From: Streptomyces kanamyceticus
GTDB taxonomy: Bacteria; Actinomycetota; Actinomycetes; Streptomycetales; Streptomycetaceae
Reading direction: 5' to 3'
DNA: 64,000 nucleotides
Assembly (NCBI RefSeq): GCF_008704495.1
Contig: NZ_CP023699.1
Coordinates: 6,882,001-6,946,000, forward strand
In this document: positions 1-8,674 of the stretch, piece after piece
Layout: every line of letters begins with the position of its first letter
How positions within the stretch are numbered: the first letter of the stretch is position 1
The notes under the pieces: generated by a model
What the model was told of the DNA's origin: nothing
What the model saw: only the letters and a program-made list of their open reading frames with translations
Databases searched by the model: none
Made by a program: the position numbers and the translations under genes

Positions 1-311
1 CACGCGTCCGCGCCGTACTCCGTACGCGTACGGGAGAGGCCGTCGGCGACCCGGTCGAGCGCCTCCTCCCAGGTGGCGGGCGTGAGCCTGCCCGTGGCGC
101 GGGACCGGACCAGCGGCTCCGTCAGCCGCACCCGGGAGGAGAGCAGCGCGGGAGCCGTACGGCCCTTGCCGCACAGGGCTCCCTTGTTGACGGGGAACCC
201 GGCGCGCTCCACGACTTCGACTCCCTGGGGGCCCGTGGTCAGCCCCATCCCGCATTGCAGGGCGCAGTACGGGCAGTGGGTCGGGGTCACGGGTGCCGCG
301 ATGGAGTGCAT
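1..311 (-). CDS. Molybdopterin oxidoreductase, assimilatory nitrate reductase type (N-terminal part)
   Basis: Only the first 103 codons lie in the window; the gene runs off the left edge. The ATG at 311-309 is followed by a 4Fe-4S binding pattern near the N-terminus: C13, C16, C20 and C47, in the contexts HCPYCALQCGM and NKGALCGKG. This pattern is typical of the bis-MGD molybdoenzyme superfamily, where the cluster relays electrons to the molybdenum centre. Cytoplasmic assimilatory nitrate reductase (NasA/NasC type) is the likeliest member, because no Tat signal precedes the cluster and a siroheme-type chelatase lies 1.3 kb away. Formate dehydrogenase-like enzymes share the motif and cannot be excluded from this fragment. 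Confidence 0.85.
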   Translation of the reverse strand, partial: MHSIAAPVTPTHCPYCALQCGMGLTTGPQGVEVVERAGFPVNKGALCGKGRTAPALLSSRVRLTEPLVRSRATGRLTPATWEEALDRVADGLSRTRTEYGADA

Positions 312-413
312 GGGCTCCAGCCTCCGCCGGGCTTGTTACGCGCCCCCGCGTGATCGCGTTACACGCGCGGTAAGCCAACCTCAGCGTTCCTTGTGCCTCA
401 CGGTGAGGTGGTC

Positions 414-443
414 GCGCCCCTTAGGGGCGCGGGGAACTGCGCG
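414..443 (+). repeat. Intergenic 20-bp repeat with short hairpin (copy 1)
   Basis: A seven-base-pair hairpin (gcgcccc-tta-ggggcgc, 414-430) runs into the 20-mer ggggcgcggggaactgcgcg at 424-443. Nine further exact copies lie in other gaps of the window. It sits between the divergent starts and ends of the oxidoreductase and the YdcF-like gene. Confidence 0.85.
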
Positions 444-528
444 CTCAGCCAACGCCGGTCCGCAGCGGGCAACGGGGCCGCGTCTGCCTCGTTCCGTAGA
501 GCGCCGACCGCGGGTCGTGGTCCGTCCT

Positions 529-557
529 CGCGCAGTTCCCCGCGCCCCTAAGGGGCG
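529..557 (-). repeat. Intergenic 20-bp repeat with short hairpin (copy 2, inverted)
   Basis: The reverse complement of the 20-mer is at 529-548, followed by the gcgcccc/ggggcgc hairpin. It faces copy 1 about 85 bp away, so the two could pair as long inverted arms. It lies just past the stop codon of the YdcF-like gene, where a transcription terminator would be expected. Confidence 0.85.
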
Positions 558-579
558 CGCCCCTGACAGGGCGCCCCTC

Positions 580-1347
580 TCAGCGGGGCGCGGCCAGCGC
601 CCGCTCCACACCCGTCTCGTGTGGACCCAAGAAGTGGGGATCCGGTTGAAACGCCGAGTCCACCACCGCCTTGCCCGCCGCGAACACCTCCCGCGCGCCG
701 CCGTAGTACCAGGTCGCGTCGTGGACGGCGTCCACCCCGACCCCGTACGACGAGACGCCCGCAGCGTCGCACAGCGCGACCGCCCTGCGTATGTGGAAGC
801 CCTGGCTGATCAGCACCGCCCGGTCCACGCCGAATATCTTCTTGGCGCGGACGCAGGAGTCCCAGGTGTCGAAGCCCGCGTAGTCGCTCACTATCCGGCG
901 CCCCGGCACGCCGTGCTTCTGCAGATAGGCGCGCATGGCGTCCGGTTCGTCGTACTCCTCGCGGCTGTTGTCCCCCGTGACGAGCACGACCTCTATCCGT
1001 CCCGTGCGGTACAACTCGGCCGCCGCGTCGAGCCGGTGCGCGAGGTACGGCGACGGCTCGCCCCGCCACAGCCCGGCCCCGAAGACCACCGCGACCCGGG
1101 TGCGCGGCGCGTCCGCGACCGTGCCGATCCTGTCGTCCGTCGTCACGAACAGCCACGTCGAGGGCAGCAGTGCCAGCACGCACAGTGCCACCACCGCCTG
1201 CACGGTCCGCCGCTGTCCCCTTCTCGTGCGCGGCAGCCGGAGCCACTCGGGCCGCCGCGGGCGCCAGGTAATCCGCGACGCCCGTCCCCGCAGCCGCGCG
1301 AAGCCGTCCGACGGCCACAACCGCCGTGCCCACCCTGTCCGTTCCAT
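580..1347 (-). CDS. SanA/YdcF-like (DUF218) membrane-anchored protein
   Basis: A 255-residue protein with one hydrophobic segment (about residues 49-67, AVVALCVLALLP), followed by an extracytoplasmic DUF218 domain. Recognisable elements are VVFGAGLWRGEPS, LVTGDNSREEYDE and the later ISQGFHIRRA, which match SanA/YdcF proteins. In E. coli SanA affects envelope barrier function, but the biochemical activity of the family is unclear. The ATG at 1347 is preferred over an in-frame start at 1623, because the latter would overlap the divergent chelatase gene and a purine-rich run (GGGGGGCGGA) lies just upstream of 1347. Confidence 0.8.
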   Translation of the reverse strand: MERTGWARRLWPSDGFARLRGRASRITWRPRRPEWLRLPRTRRGQRRTVQAVVALCVLALLPSTWLFVTTDDRIGTVADAPRTRVAVVFGAGLWRGEPSPYLAHRLDAAAELYRTGRIEVVLVTGDNSREEYDEPDAMRAYLQKHGVPGRRIVSDYAGFDTWDSCVRAKKIFGVDRAVLISQGFHIRRAVALCDAAGVSSYGVGVDAVHDATWYYGGAREVFAAGKAVVDSAFQPDPHFLGPHETGVERALAAPR

Positions 1348-1582
1348 CCGTGATCCGCCCCCCGAGCCCACCGGACCTCCCCGATCCGAGCACTGCGACA
1401 ACCGTAAGCGCCCCCACCGACACATCGGGTGGGCTCCGCCCCTGAAACAACCCGGAGATCGCCCCCGAGCGCGCCCTGATCCGCCGGACAGGCCCTCGCC
1501 CCGACCCGCCCCGTGAGCCCCCCGAAAACAGTCGTCACGGCCATGCAACGCCACCGCAACCTGCCCCGGCCATCCTCGGTCC

Positions 1583-2473
1583 ATGACGCCGTCGAACCCT
1601 CTTCGCGACGAGTCCGGCAGCACTCACCTCGACAGTACGGCGCAACTCATGGACCGCATCACCAGCCAGCTCGGCAGCCAGCTCCGCCGCGTCTCCCCGG
1701 ACGGTGGCCGTCGCCCCGACCCGTCCGCGCCCCTCGTCCTGGTCGCCCACGGCAGCCGTGACCCACGCGCCCTCGCCACCGTCGAGGACCTCGCCGAGCG
1801 GGTCCGCGAGCTGCGGCCGGGGCTCACCGTCGGGATCGGCCACATCGAGCTGACCGAACCGCTGCTCACCGACACCCTCACCGGCCTGCGGCCAGGACCC
1901 GCCGTGCTCGTGCCGCTGCTCCTCGGGCGCGGCCAGCACGTCAAGCGCGACCTGCCCGCGGCCGCCGCCCGCGCACCGCACCTCGACTGCCGTGCCGCCG
2001 CTCCGCTCGGCCCGCACCCGCTGCTCGTCGACGCGCTGCACGCGCGGCTCACCGAGGCGGGCTGGCCCGTGGCGCCCGGCACGGCCCGGCGCCGCGGGCT
2101 CGGCGTGGTCCTCGCGGCGGCGGGCTCCCGCGACCCGGACGCGGCCGCCGACACCGAGACCGCGGCGGGGCTGCTCGCCGAACGCCTCGGCGTGCCCGTC
2201 GTACCCGCCTACGCGGCGCCCACCGCGGCCTGCGCCCGCACCGTGCCGGAGGCGCTGCGGGCCCTGGCCGCCGAGGGACGGCACCGCGCCGCCGTCGCCG
2301 CGTACTTCACCGCGCCGGGCCGGTTCGCCGCGCAGGCCGCCGACGCCGCACCCTGGATCGCCGCGGCGCCGCTCGGCGCGCACCCGGCGCTCGCCCGCCT
2401 CGTCCTGCACCGCTACGACCGGGCGAGCACCACGCGTCCGGTGGCCGAACCGCGCCGCCTGACCCGGGTCTGA
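1583..2473 (+). CDS. Sirohydrochlorin chelatase, CbiX/SirB type
   Basis: A 296-residue protein with two tandem CbiX-like halves. The first half has the signature [11 protein letters not shown] and the metal-site region [10 protein letters not shown]. The second half has [11 protein letters not shown] and is more divergent, lacking the His of the HGS motif. Family members insert Fe2+ or Co2+ into sirohydrochlorin. With a molybdenum reductase just upstream, an iron-inserting role making siroheme for assimilatory nitrite or sulfite reductase is the better guess than cobalt insertion for B12. The gene diverges from the YdcF-like gene across about 235 bp. Confidence 0.85.
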   Translation: MTPSNPLRDESGSTHLDSTAQLMDRITSQLGSQLRRVSPDGGRRPDPSAPLVLVAHGSRDPRALATVEDLAERVRELRPGLTVGIGHIELTEPLLTDTLTGLRPGPAVLVPLLLGRGQHVKRDLPAAAARAPHLDCRAAAPLGPHPLLVDALHARLTEAGWPVAPGTARRRGLGVVLAAAGSRDPDAAADTETAAGLLAERLGVPVVPAYAAPTAACARTVPEALRALAAEGRHRAAVAAYFTAPGRFAAQAADAAPWIAAAPLGAHPALARLVLHRYDRASTTRPVAEPRRLTRV

Positions 2474-2491
2474 CCGGGGCCAGATCCTCCT

Positions 2492-2514
2492 TTGTCACCG
2501 CTTGCGTCTACTGT
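2492..2514 (+). promoter_or_regulatory. Candidate RecA-NDp/PafBC-type promoter of dgt
   Basis: TTGTCACCG (2492-2500), an 8-bp spacer and TACTGT (2509-2514) follow the actinobacterial DNA-damage promoter layout TTGTCRGTG-N8-TAnnnT. The ATG begins 7 bp after the -10 hexamer and has no Shine-Dalgarno, so the transcript is probably leaderless. An element of identical geometry precedes dnaG. Confidence 0.55.
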
Positions 2515-2520
2515 CGGTGC

Positions 2521-3840
2521 ATGGAAGGCACAGCACCGAACGCGCAGGACGACGACTGCGGCGCCTATGGCACCTATGACGAACCCGCCGTCGAGCGATG
2601 GGCGGCCGAGCCCGACAAGAGGCCGGGGCGCACGGCCTTCCAGCGCGACCGCGCGCGCGTGCTGCACTCCGCCGCGCTGCGCCGGCTCGCGGGAAAGACC
2701 CAGGTCGTCACGCCGGGGACCAGGAGCCAGGCCTGGGACGCCAGTGCCCGTACGCGCCTGACGCACTCCCTGGAGTGCGCCCAGGTCGGCCGCGAGCTCG
2801 GCGCCGCCCTCGGCTGCGACCCGGACCTGGTGGAGACGGCCTGCCTCTCCCACGACCTGGGCCACCCGCCCTTCGGGCACAACGGCGAGCAGGCACTGAA
2901 CGAATTCGCGGCGGACTGCGGCGGATTCGAGGGCAATGCCCAGTCGCTCAGGCTCCTCACCCGCATCGAGCCGAAGCGCTTCGTGCGCTCCGAGGACACC
3001 GACGAACTCGTCAGCGTCGGCCTCAACCTCACCCGCGCCGCCCTGGACGCCGCCACCAAGTACCCCTGGCCGCGCGGCGTCCACCCCACCGACCCCGCGT
3101 CGCCCAAGTTCGGGGTCTACGAAGACGACAGGCCGGTCTTCGACTGGGTCCGCAAGGAGGCCCCCGGGCAGCGCACCTGCTTCGAGGCCCAGGTCATGGA
3201 CTGGTCGGACGACGTCGCCTACTCGGTGCACGACTTCGAAGACGGCCTGCACGCCGGGCACATCGATCCGAACGCGCTGCACGCCGAGCCCGAGCGCAGG
3301 GACATCTATGAGGTGGCGCTCGGGCGCTACGTCCCCGCCGACACCGACCCCGAAGAGCTCGCGGGGGCCCTCGATCGGCTCCTCGACCAGGACTGGTGGC
3401 CGCACGGGTACGACGGATCCGCCGTCGCCCAGGCCCGGTTGAAGGACGCCACCAGCCAGCTCATCGGCCGCTTCTGCCTGGCCGCGGAGTCCGCCACGCG
3501 CGCGCGGTACGGCACGGGCCCCCTCACGCGGTACGCGGCGGAGCTCGTCGTGCCCCGCGCGGCCCGGCACGAGTGCGCGGTGCTCAAGGCCGTCGCCGAC
3601 CGCTACGTGATGCAGCGCCCCGCCCAGGAGCGGCTCCGCGCCGATCAGCGCGTCGTCGTGGCCGAGCTCGCGGACGCGCTCACGACGCGCGCCCCCGACG
3701 GCCTCGACCCGCAGTTCCGCGCGCTGTACGACACGGCGTCCGACGACCGGGCGGCGCAGCGCGTGATCGTCGATCAAATCGCCTCACTCACGGACGCGGC
3801 GGCCCGCGCCCTGCACCATCGGATGACGGCGAGACGGTAG
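2521..3840 (+). CDS. dgt: Deoxyguanosinetriphosphate triphosphohydrolase
   Basis: A 439-residue HD-domain enzyme predicted to split dGTP (and other dNTPs) into deoxynucleoside and triphosphate, thereby trimming dNTP pools. The metal-binding HD set is visible: H82 in RTRLTHSLE, the pair H111-D112 in [16 protein letters not shown], and the distal Asp in [12 protein letters not shown]. These are standard dGTPase signatures and the length is normal. No ribosome-binding site precedes the ATG, which fits a leaderless message from the promoter at 2492-2514. dnaG, which also handles nucleotides for replication, lies two genes downstream with a matching promoter. Confidence 0.93.
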   Translation: MEGTAPNAQDDDCGAYGTYDEPAVERWAAEPDKRPGRTAFQRDRARVLHSAALRRLAGKTQVVTPGTRSQAWDASARTRLTHSLECAQVGRELGAALGCDPDLVETACLSHDLGHPPFGHNGEQALNEFAADCGGFEGNAQSLRLLTRIEPKRFVRSEDTDELVSVGLNLTRAALDAATKYPWPRGVHPTDPASPKFGVYEDDRPVFDWVRKEAPGQRTCFEAQVMDWSDDVAYSVHDFEDGLHAGHIDPNALHAEPERRDIYEVALGRYVPADTDPEELAGALDRLLDQDWWPHGYDGSAVAQARLKDATSQLIGRFCLAAESATRARYGTGPLTRYAAELVVPRAARHECAVLKAVADRYVMQRPAQERLRADQRVVVAELADALTTRAPDGLDPQFRALYDTASDDRAAQRVIVDQIASLTDAAARALHHRMTARR

Positions 3841-3975
3841 GAAAAACGGCGGTAAGTGACCATGGAGTGACCACAGGGCGTGACGAAATGTGGCCAGTTG
3901 GAGCCACGCCCCCTTCCCCCATCACGCTCTGTGCGGGACGCTCCCTGTGGCGGTTCGGTTATGAGGAGGCATCAA

Positions 3976-5238
3976 GTGGTCGACGCGGATCAGACGTTCG
4001 TCATTGTCGGAGGAGGGCTGGCCGGCGCCAAGGCGGCCGAGACACTCCGTTCCGAGGGGTTCACCGGCCGGGTGATCCTCATCGGTGACGAGCGCGACCA
4101 CCCCTATGAGCGCCCGCCCCTGTCCAAGGGCTACCTCCTGGGCAAGGAGGAGCGCGACAGCGTCTTCGTCCACGAACCGGGGTGGTACGCGCAGGCGGAC
4201 ATCGAGCTGCACCTGGGCCAGACCGTCGTCGCCATCGACCGCGCGGCCAAGGCGGTGCGCCTGGGCGAGGGCGCCGTCATCCACTACGACAAGCTCCTGC
4301 TCGTCACCGGCGCCGAGCCGCGCCGCCTCGACGTCCCGGGCACGGAGCTCGCGGGCGTCCACCACCTGCGCCGCCTCGCGCACGCCGACCGCCTGCGCCA
4401 CGTCCTGGCCGCCCTCGGCAGGGACAACGGCCACCTGGTGATCGCGGGCGCGGGCTGGATCGGCCTGGAGATCGCCGCGGCCGCCAGGGAGTACGGCGCG
4501 GAGGTCACCGTCGTCGAGCCCGAGGCGACCCCGCTGCACGCCGTCCTCGGCCCCGAGGTCGGCCAGATGTTCGCCGATCTGCACGCCGAGCACGGCGTCC
4601 GCTTCCACTTCGGCGCCCGGCTCACCGAGATCGTGGGCCAGGACGGTATGGTTCTCGCGGCCCGCACCGACGACGGCGAGGAGCACCCCGCGCATGACGT
4701 GCTCGCCGCGATCGGCGCGGCCCCGCGCACGGCGCTCGCCGAGTCCGCGGGCCTGGAGCTCGCCGACCGCGCGCACGGCGGCGGCATCGCCGTCGACGCC
4801 TCGCTGCGCACCTCCGACCCCGACATCCACGCGGCGGGCGACGTGGCGGCCACCGCCCACCCCCTCTACGGAGACAGGCTCCGCGTGGAGCACTGGGCGA
4901 ACGCGCTCAACGGAGGCCCCGCCGCGGCCCGCGCCATGCTCGGCCAGGACGTGACGTACGACCGCGTGCCCTACTTCTTCTCCGACCAGTACGACGTCGG
5001 CCTGGAGTACTCGGGCTGGGCGCCCCCCGGCTCGTACGACCAGGTGGTGGTCCGCGGCGACACCGGCAAGCGCGAGTTCATCGCGTTCTGGCTGCGCGAC
5101 GGGCGGGTCCTCGCGGGGATGAACGTGAATGTGTGGGACGTCACCGAACCCATCCAGGAGCTCATCCGCAGTGGCAGGCGGCCGGATCCGGACGCCCTGG
5201 CGGACCCGTCCACCCCCTTGGCGTCGCTCCTGGCGTGA
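3976..5238 (+). CDS. NAD(P)/FAD-dependent oxidoreductase, ferredoxin reductase type
   Basis: A 420-residue two-dinucleotide-fold flavoprotein. The FAD-binding Rossmann motif is VGGGLAGAKAAETLR near the N-terminus. A second fold, IAGAGWIGLEIAAAA, binds NAD(P)H, and a C-terminal reductase domain follows the TSDPDIHAAGDVA region. Such proteins pass electrons from NAD(P)H to ferredoxin or rubredoxin partners, for example for P450s or dioxygenases; the partner is not encoded here. The start is the GTG at 3976 because GAGGAGG lies at the right distance (3963-3969). Start codons further upstream add residues with no family counterpart. Confidence 0.85.
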   Translation: MVDADQTFVIVGGGLAGAKAAETLRSEGFTGRVILIGDERDHPYERPPLSKGYLLGKEERDSVFVHEPGWYAQADIELHLGQTVVAIDRAAKAVRLGEGAVIHYDKLLLVTGAEPRRLDVPGTELAGVHHLRRLAHADRLRHVLAALGRDNGHLVIAGAGWIGLEIAAAAREYGAEVTVVEPEATPLHAVLGPEVGQMFADLHAEHGVRFHFGARLTEIVGQDGMVLAARTDDGEEHPAHDVLAAIGAAPRTALAESAGLELADRAHGGGIAVDASLRTSDPDIHAAGDVAATAHPLYGDRLRVEHWANALNGGPAAARAMLGQDVTYDRVPYFFSDQYDVGLEYSGWAPPGSYDQVVVRGDTGKREFIAFWLRDGRVLAGMNVNVWDVTEPIQELIRSGRRPDPDALADPSTPLASLLA

Positions 5239-5252
5239 AGGGCCGGGCAGGA

Positions 5253-5275
5253 GTGTCACAGGCGCGCCGTAGTAT
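5253..5275 (+). promoter_or_regulatory. Candidate RecA-NDp/PafBC-type promoter of dnaG
   Basis: GTGTCACAG (5253-5261), an 8-bp spacer and TAGTAT (5270-5275). The GTG start follows after exactly six bases, as in dgt, and no Shine-Dalgarno is present. The upstream half is a weaker match to TTGTCRGTG than that of dgt. Confidence 0.5.
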
Positions 5276-5281
5276 TCCTAC

Positions 5282-7180
5282 GTGGCTGGCAGGATCAATG
5301 ACGAGGACGTGAAGGCGGTTCGGGACGCGGTCCCGATCGACGCCGTGGTCTCCGACTACCTCCAGCTGCGCAGCGCGGGTGGTGGAAACCTCAAGGGCCT
5401 GTGCCCCTTCCACGACGAGAAGTCCCCGTCCTTCCAGGTCAGCCCGAGCAAGGGTCTCTTCCACTGCTTCGGCTGCCAGGAAGGCGGCGACACGATCGCC
5501 TTCGTGATGAAGATCGACCACCTCACGTTCTCGGAGACGGTCGAGCGCCTCGCCGCCAAGGCGGGCATCACCCTGCGGTACGAAGAGGGCGGGTACAACC
5601 CCACCAACCAGCGCGGCGAGCGCATCCGCCTGGTGGAGGCCCACAAGGCCGCCGCCGATTTCTACGTGGCCCAGCTGGAGACCCCCGAGGCCGAGATCGG
5701 CCGCAAGTTCCTCGCCGAGCGCGGCTTCGACCAGGCGGCGGCCGCGCACTTCGGCGTGGGCTACAGCCCGGCGGGCTGGGACCACCTCACCCGCTTCCTG
5801 CGCGGCAAGGGCTTCACCGACAAGGAGCTGACGCTCTCCGGCCTCTCCCAGGAGGGCCGTCGCGGCCCCATCGACCGCTTCCGCGGCCGCCTGATGTGGC
5901 CGATCCGCGACATCGGCGGCGAGGTCGTCGGCTTCGGCGCCCGCAAGCTCCGCGACGACGACAACGGCCCGAAGTACCTGAACACCCCCGAGACCCCGAT
6001 CTACAAGAAGGGCCAGGTGCTGTACGGCGTCGACCTGGCCAAGAAGGAGATCGCCAAGTCCTCCCGCGCGGTCGTCGTCGAGGGGTACACGGACGTCATG
6101 GCCTGCCACCTGGCCGGCGTCCCCACCGCCATCGCGACCTGCGGCACGGCCTTCGGCGGCGACCACATCAAGATCCTCCGTCGCCTCCTGATGGACAACG
6201 GCTCGGCGCGGGTGATCTTCACCTTCGACGGCGACGCGGCCGGACAGAAGGCCGCGCTGCGGGCCTTCGAGGACGACCAGAAGTTCGCCGCCGAGACGTA
6301 CATCGCCATCGCGCCCGACGGCATGGACCCCTGCGAGCTGCGCCTGGCCAAGGGCGACGAGGCCGTCGCCGACCTGGTCCAACCCCGTACGCCGCTCTTC
6401 GAGTTCGCGCTCCGCCAGATCGTCTCGCGGTACGACCTGGAGACCCCCGCGGGCCGCGCCGCCGCCCTGGACGAGGCGGCGCCCGTGGTGGCCCGCATCA
6501 AGAACAGCGGCGCCCAGCACGAGGTGGCCGTCCAGCTCGCCGGGATGCTCGGCATCCTGGACACCCAGTTCGTGGTCAAGCGGGTCGCCCAGCTGGCCCG
6601 TTGGGCCCGCGACCGCGGCGGCCGGGGCCCCGCCCCGCAGCAGAGCAGGGCCCCGCAGGCGTACGGCGAAGGACCGCCCGCGCCCAGCGGCCCCGCGCTC
6701 ACCCTGCGCAGCCCCGCCCACCGCACCGAGCGCGAGCTGCTCAAGCTCGCCCTGCAGTACCCGCAGCTGGTCTCCCCGGCCTTCGACGCGTACGGCATGG
6801 ACGAGTTCACCGCCCCGCCCTACGCGGCCGTGCGCCAGTGCGTGGAGGAGGCGGGCGGCGCCGAGGCGGGCATCGCCGAACCGCAGGCCTATCTGGGCCG
6901 GGTCCTCGACGCGGCCCCCGACGACACGGTGCGCCGCATGGTCACCGAGCTCGCCGTCGAGTCGATCCTGCGCAAGACCGTCGACGAGATGTACGCGGGC
7001 ATCCAGCTCGTCCAGGTCCGCCTGCGCGCCGTGGACCGCCGCATCCGGGACGTCCAGGGCAGCCTCGCCCGGCTCGGCGCGGGCGGCGACCCGCAGCATC
7101 TGGCCGCCGTCCAGAACGAGTTGTGGGTCCTCCAGCAGTACGCCCAGGCACTGCGCGAGCGAGGTTCCGACGCCCTCTGA
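5282..7180 (+). CDS. dnaG: DNA primase
   Basis: A 632-residue bacterial primase that makes RNA primers for lagging-strand synthesis at the replication fork. The N-terminal CHC2 zinc-binding domain has C41, H44, C62 and C65 (LCPFHDEK, FHCFGCQEGGD). The RNA-polymerase core includes RFRGRLMWPIRD. The TOPRIM domain carries VVVEGYTDVMACH and the acidic FTFDGDAAGQKA. The C-terminal third is the helicase-binding domain. Length and domain order are standard. The GTG at 5282 follows a -10-like hexamer by six bases, suggesting a leaderless transcript. Confidence 0.97.
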   Translation: MAGRINDEDVKAVRDAVPIDAVVSDYLQLRSAGGGNLKGLCPFHDEKSPSFQVSPSKGLFHCFGCQEGGDTIAFVMKIDHLTFSETVERLAAKAGITLRYEEGGYNPTNQRGERIRLVEAHKAAADFYVAQLETPEAEIGRKFLAERGFDQAAAAHFGVGYSPAGWDHLTRFLRGKGFTDKELTLSGLSQEGRRGPIDRFRGRLMWPIRDIGGEVVGFGARKLRDDDNGPKYLNTPETPIYKKGQVLYGVDLAKKEIAKSSRAVVVEGYTDVMACHLAGVPTAIATCGTAFGGDHIKILRRLLMDNGSARVIFTFDGDAAGQKAALRAFEDDQKFAAETYIAIAPDGMDPCELRLAKGDEAVADLVQPRTPLFEFALRQIVSRYDLETPAGRAAALDEAAPVVARIKNSGAQHEVAVQLAGMLGILDTQFVVKRVAQLARWARDRGGRGPAPQQSRAPQAYGEGPPAPSGPALTLRSPAHRTERELLKLALQYPQLVSPAFDAYGMDEFTAPPYAAVRQCVEEAGGAEAGIAEPQAYLGRVLDAAPDDTVRRMVTELAVESILRKTVDEMYAGIQLVQVRLRAVDRRIRDVQGSLARLGAGGDPQHLAAVQNELWVLQQYAQALRERGSDAL

Positions 7181-7202
7181 GGCGTGACGCTCGGGCCAAT
7201 GG

Positions 7203-7217
7203 TTACCCGTCGGGTAA
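7203..7217. promoter_or_regulatory. Palindrome upstream of sigma factor gene
   Basis: TTACCCGTCGGGTAA is a perfect inverted repeat with 6-bp arms and a 3-bp centre. It lies 23 bp after the dnaG stop and about 235 bp before the preferred sigma start. It could be an operator for the sigma gene. It is not followed by a T-run, so a terminator is unlikely. Confidence 0.35.
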
Positions 7218-7451
7218 TCACGCGGTCACGGACCGGTCTCAAAAAGTCACCGCACGCCCCTCGTGGCGGCCGCGTGTCGTGCCCCACACTGGGTTCCGGT
7301 GCCTGAGTCCTCGGAGCGCGGCCGGCCCGCAGACAGCGGGTCCGACACCCCCGCGGTTCCACACATCGTGTTCGGGACGGACAGCGGCGAGGCCGTCGTC
7401 CCTCTCCCGTTGCCGCACGCCTCAGCTGCGATCACCCTGGAGGTCGCCCCC

Positions 7452-8588
7452 GTGCAGACCCAGACCCTCACCCAGACCGACACCGCCGCGCACGCGGATG
7501 CGGACGCGGACGTCCTGGAGGCAGTCCCGGCGCAGAGCCGGGCCGCCCGGCACCCGGAGGTACAGGAAGCGGAGGCCGCGGAAGAGGCCGAAGCACCGGG
7601 TCCGCCGGACGCCCGCGAATCCCTGGAGCCCGAGACCACCGAGCTCCCGGCGCCCCGCAGCCGCACCGACACCGGCGGCCCCTCGTCCGACCTGTTCCGC
7701 CAGTACCTGCGCGAGATCGGGCGGATCCCCCTGCTGACAGCGGCGGAGGAGGTGGAGCTCGCCCGCGGCGTGGAGGCAGGCCTCTTCGCCGAGGAGAAGC
7801 TGAGCAACACCCCCGACCTGGACTCCCAGCTCGCCCTGGACCTCGACAAGCTGGTCGTCATGGGCCGGATGGCCAAGCGCCGCCTCATCGAGGCGAACCT
7901 GCGCCTGGTCGTCTCCGTCGCCAAGCGCTACGTGGGCCGTGGGCTCACCATGCTCGATCTCGTCCAGGAGGGGAACCTGGGCCTGATCAGGGCGGTCGAG
8001 AAGTTCGACTACGCCCGCGGCTACAAGTTCTCGACGTACGCGACCTGGTGGATCCGCCAGGCCATGTCCCGCGCCCTGGCGGACCAGGCGCGCACCATCC
8101 GCGTCCCCGTGCACGTCGTGGAGCTCATCAACCGCGTCGTACGCGTCCAGCGCCGCATGCTCCAGGAGCGCGGCTACGAGCCCACGCCCGAAGAGGTGGC
8201 CGCCCACCTGGACCTGCCGCACGAGCGCGTCAGCGAGGTCCTGCGCCTCGCTCAGGAGCCCGTCTCGCTGCACGCCCCGGTCGGCGAGGAGGACGACGTC
8301 GCGCTCGGCGACCTCATCGAGGACGGCGACGCGACGTCTCCGGTGGAATCAGCGGCGTTCCTGCTGCTGCGCGAACACCTGGAAGCGGTCCTGTCCACGC
8401 TCGGCGAGCGCGAACGCAAGGTGGTCCAGCTCCGCTACGGCCTCGCGGACGGCCGCCCCCGCACCCTGGAGGAGATCGGCCGCATCTTCGGAGTGACCCG
8501 CGAACGCATCCGCCAGATCGAATCCAAAACCCTCAACAAACTCCGCGACCACGCGTTCGCGGACCAGCTGAGGGGCTACCTGGACTGA
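7452..8588 (+). CDS. hrdA: RNA polymerase sigma-70 factor, RpoD/Hrd group (HrdA-like)
   Basis: About 378 residues. An acidic, low-complexity N-terminus is followed from about residue 80 by region 1.2 ([11 protein letters not shown]), then region 2 ([47 protein letters not shown]), region 3, and region 4 with the -35 reading helix in [19 protein letters not shown]. It is a group 1/2 sigma factor. The missing region 1.1 and the position beside dnaG point to HrdA rather than the essential HrdB, an inference from recalled synteny. The GTG at 7452 is chosen because GGAGG lies 8 bp upstream; GTG at 7263 would give 441 residues. Confidence 0.8.
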   Translation: MQTQTLTQTDTAAHADADADVLEAVPAQSRAARHPEVQEAEAAEEAEAPGPPDARESLEPETTELPAPRSRTDTGGPSSDLFRQYLREIGRIPLLTAAEEVELARGVEAGLFAEEKLSNTPDLDSQLALDLDKLVVMGRMAKRRLIEANLRLVVSVAKRYVGRGLTMLDLVQEGNLGLIRAVEKFDYARGYKFSTYATWWIRQAMSRALADQARTIRVPVHVVELINRVVRVQRRMLQERGYEPTPEEVAAHLDLPHERVSEVLRLAQEPVSLHAPVGEEDDVALGDLIEDGDATSPVESAAFLLLREHLEAVLSTLGERERKVVQLRYGLADGRPRTLEEIGRIFGVTRERIRQIESKTLNKLRDHAFADQLRGYLD

Positions 8589-8594
8589 AGGGGA

Positions 8595-8625
8595 GCGCCC
8601 CTTAAGGGGCGCGGGGAACTGCGCG
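8595..8625. terminator. Hairpin plus 20-bp repeat between convergent genes (copy 3)
   Basis: A perfect self-complementary stem (gcgcccctt/aaggggcgc, 8595-8612) begins six bases after the sigma factor stop and continues into the intergenic 20-mer (8606-8625). It lies between two converging genes, so it may end transcription of one or both. No U-tract follows, as is common in Streptomyces. Confidence 0.6.
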
Positions 8626-8674
8626 CTCAGCCACATGAGACCGGCACACGCAGCTCCCCAACACCCCCACGGCG

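Noticed and set aside
73..1353. Plus-strand 426-codon frame at the left end
   Set aside because: It is antisense to the molybdopterin oxidoreductase and the YdcF-like gene, and it crosses a repeat region.
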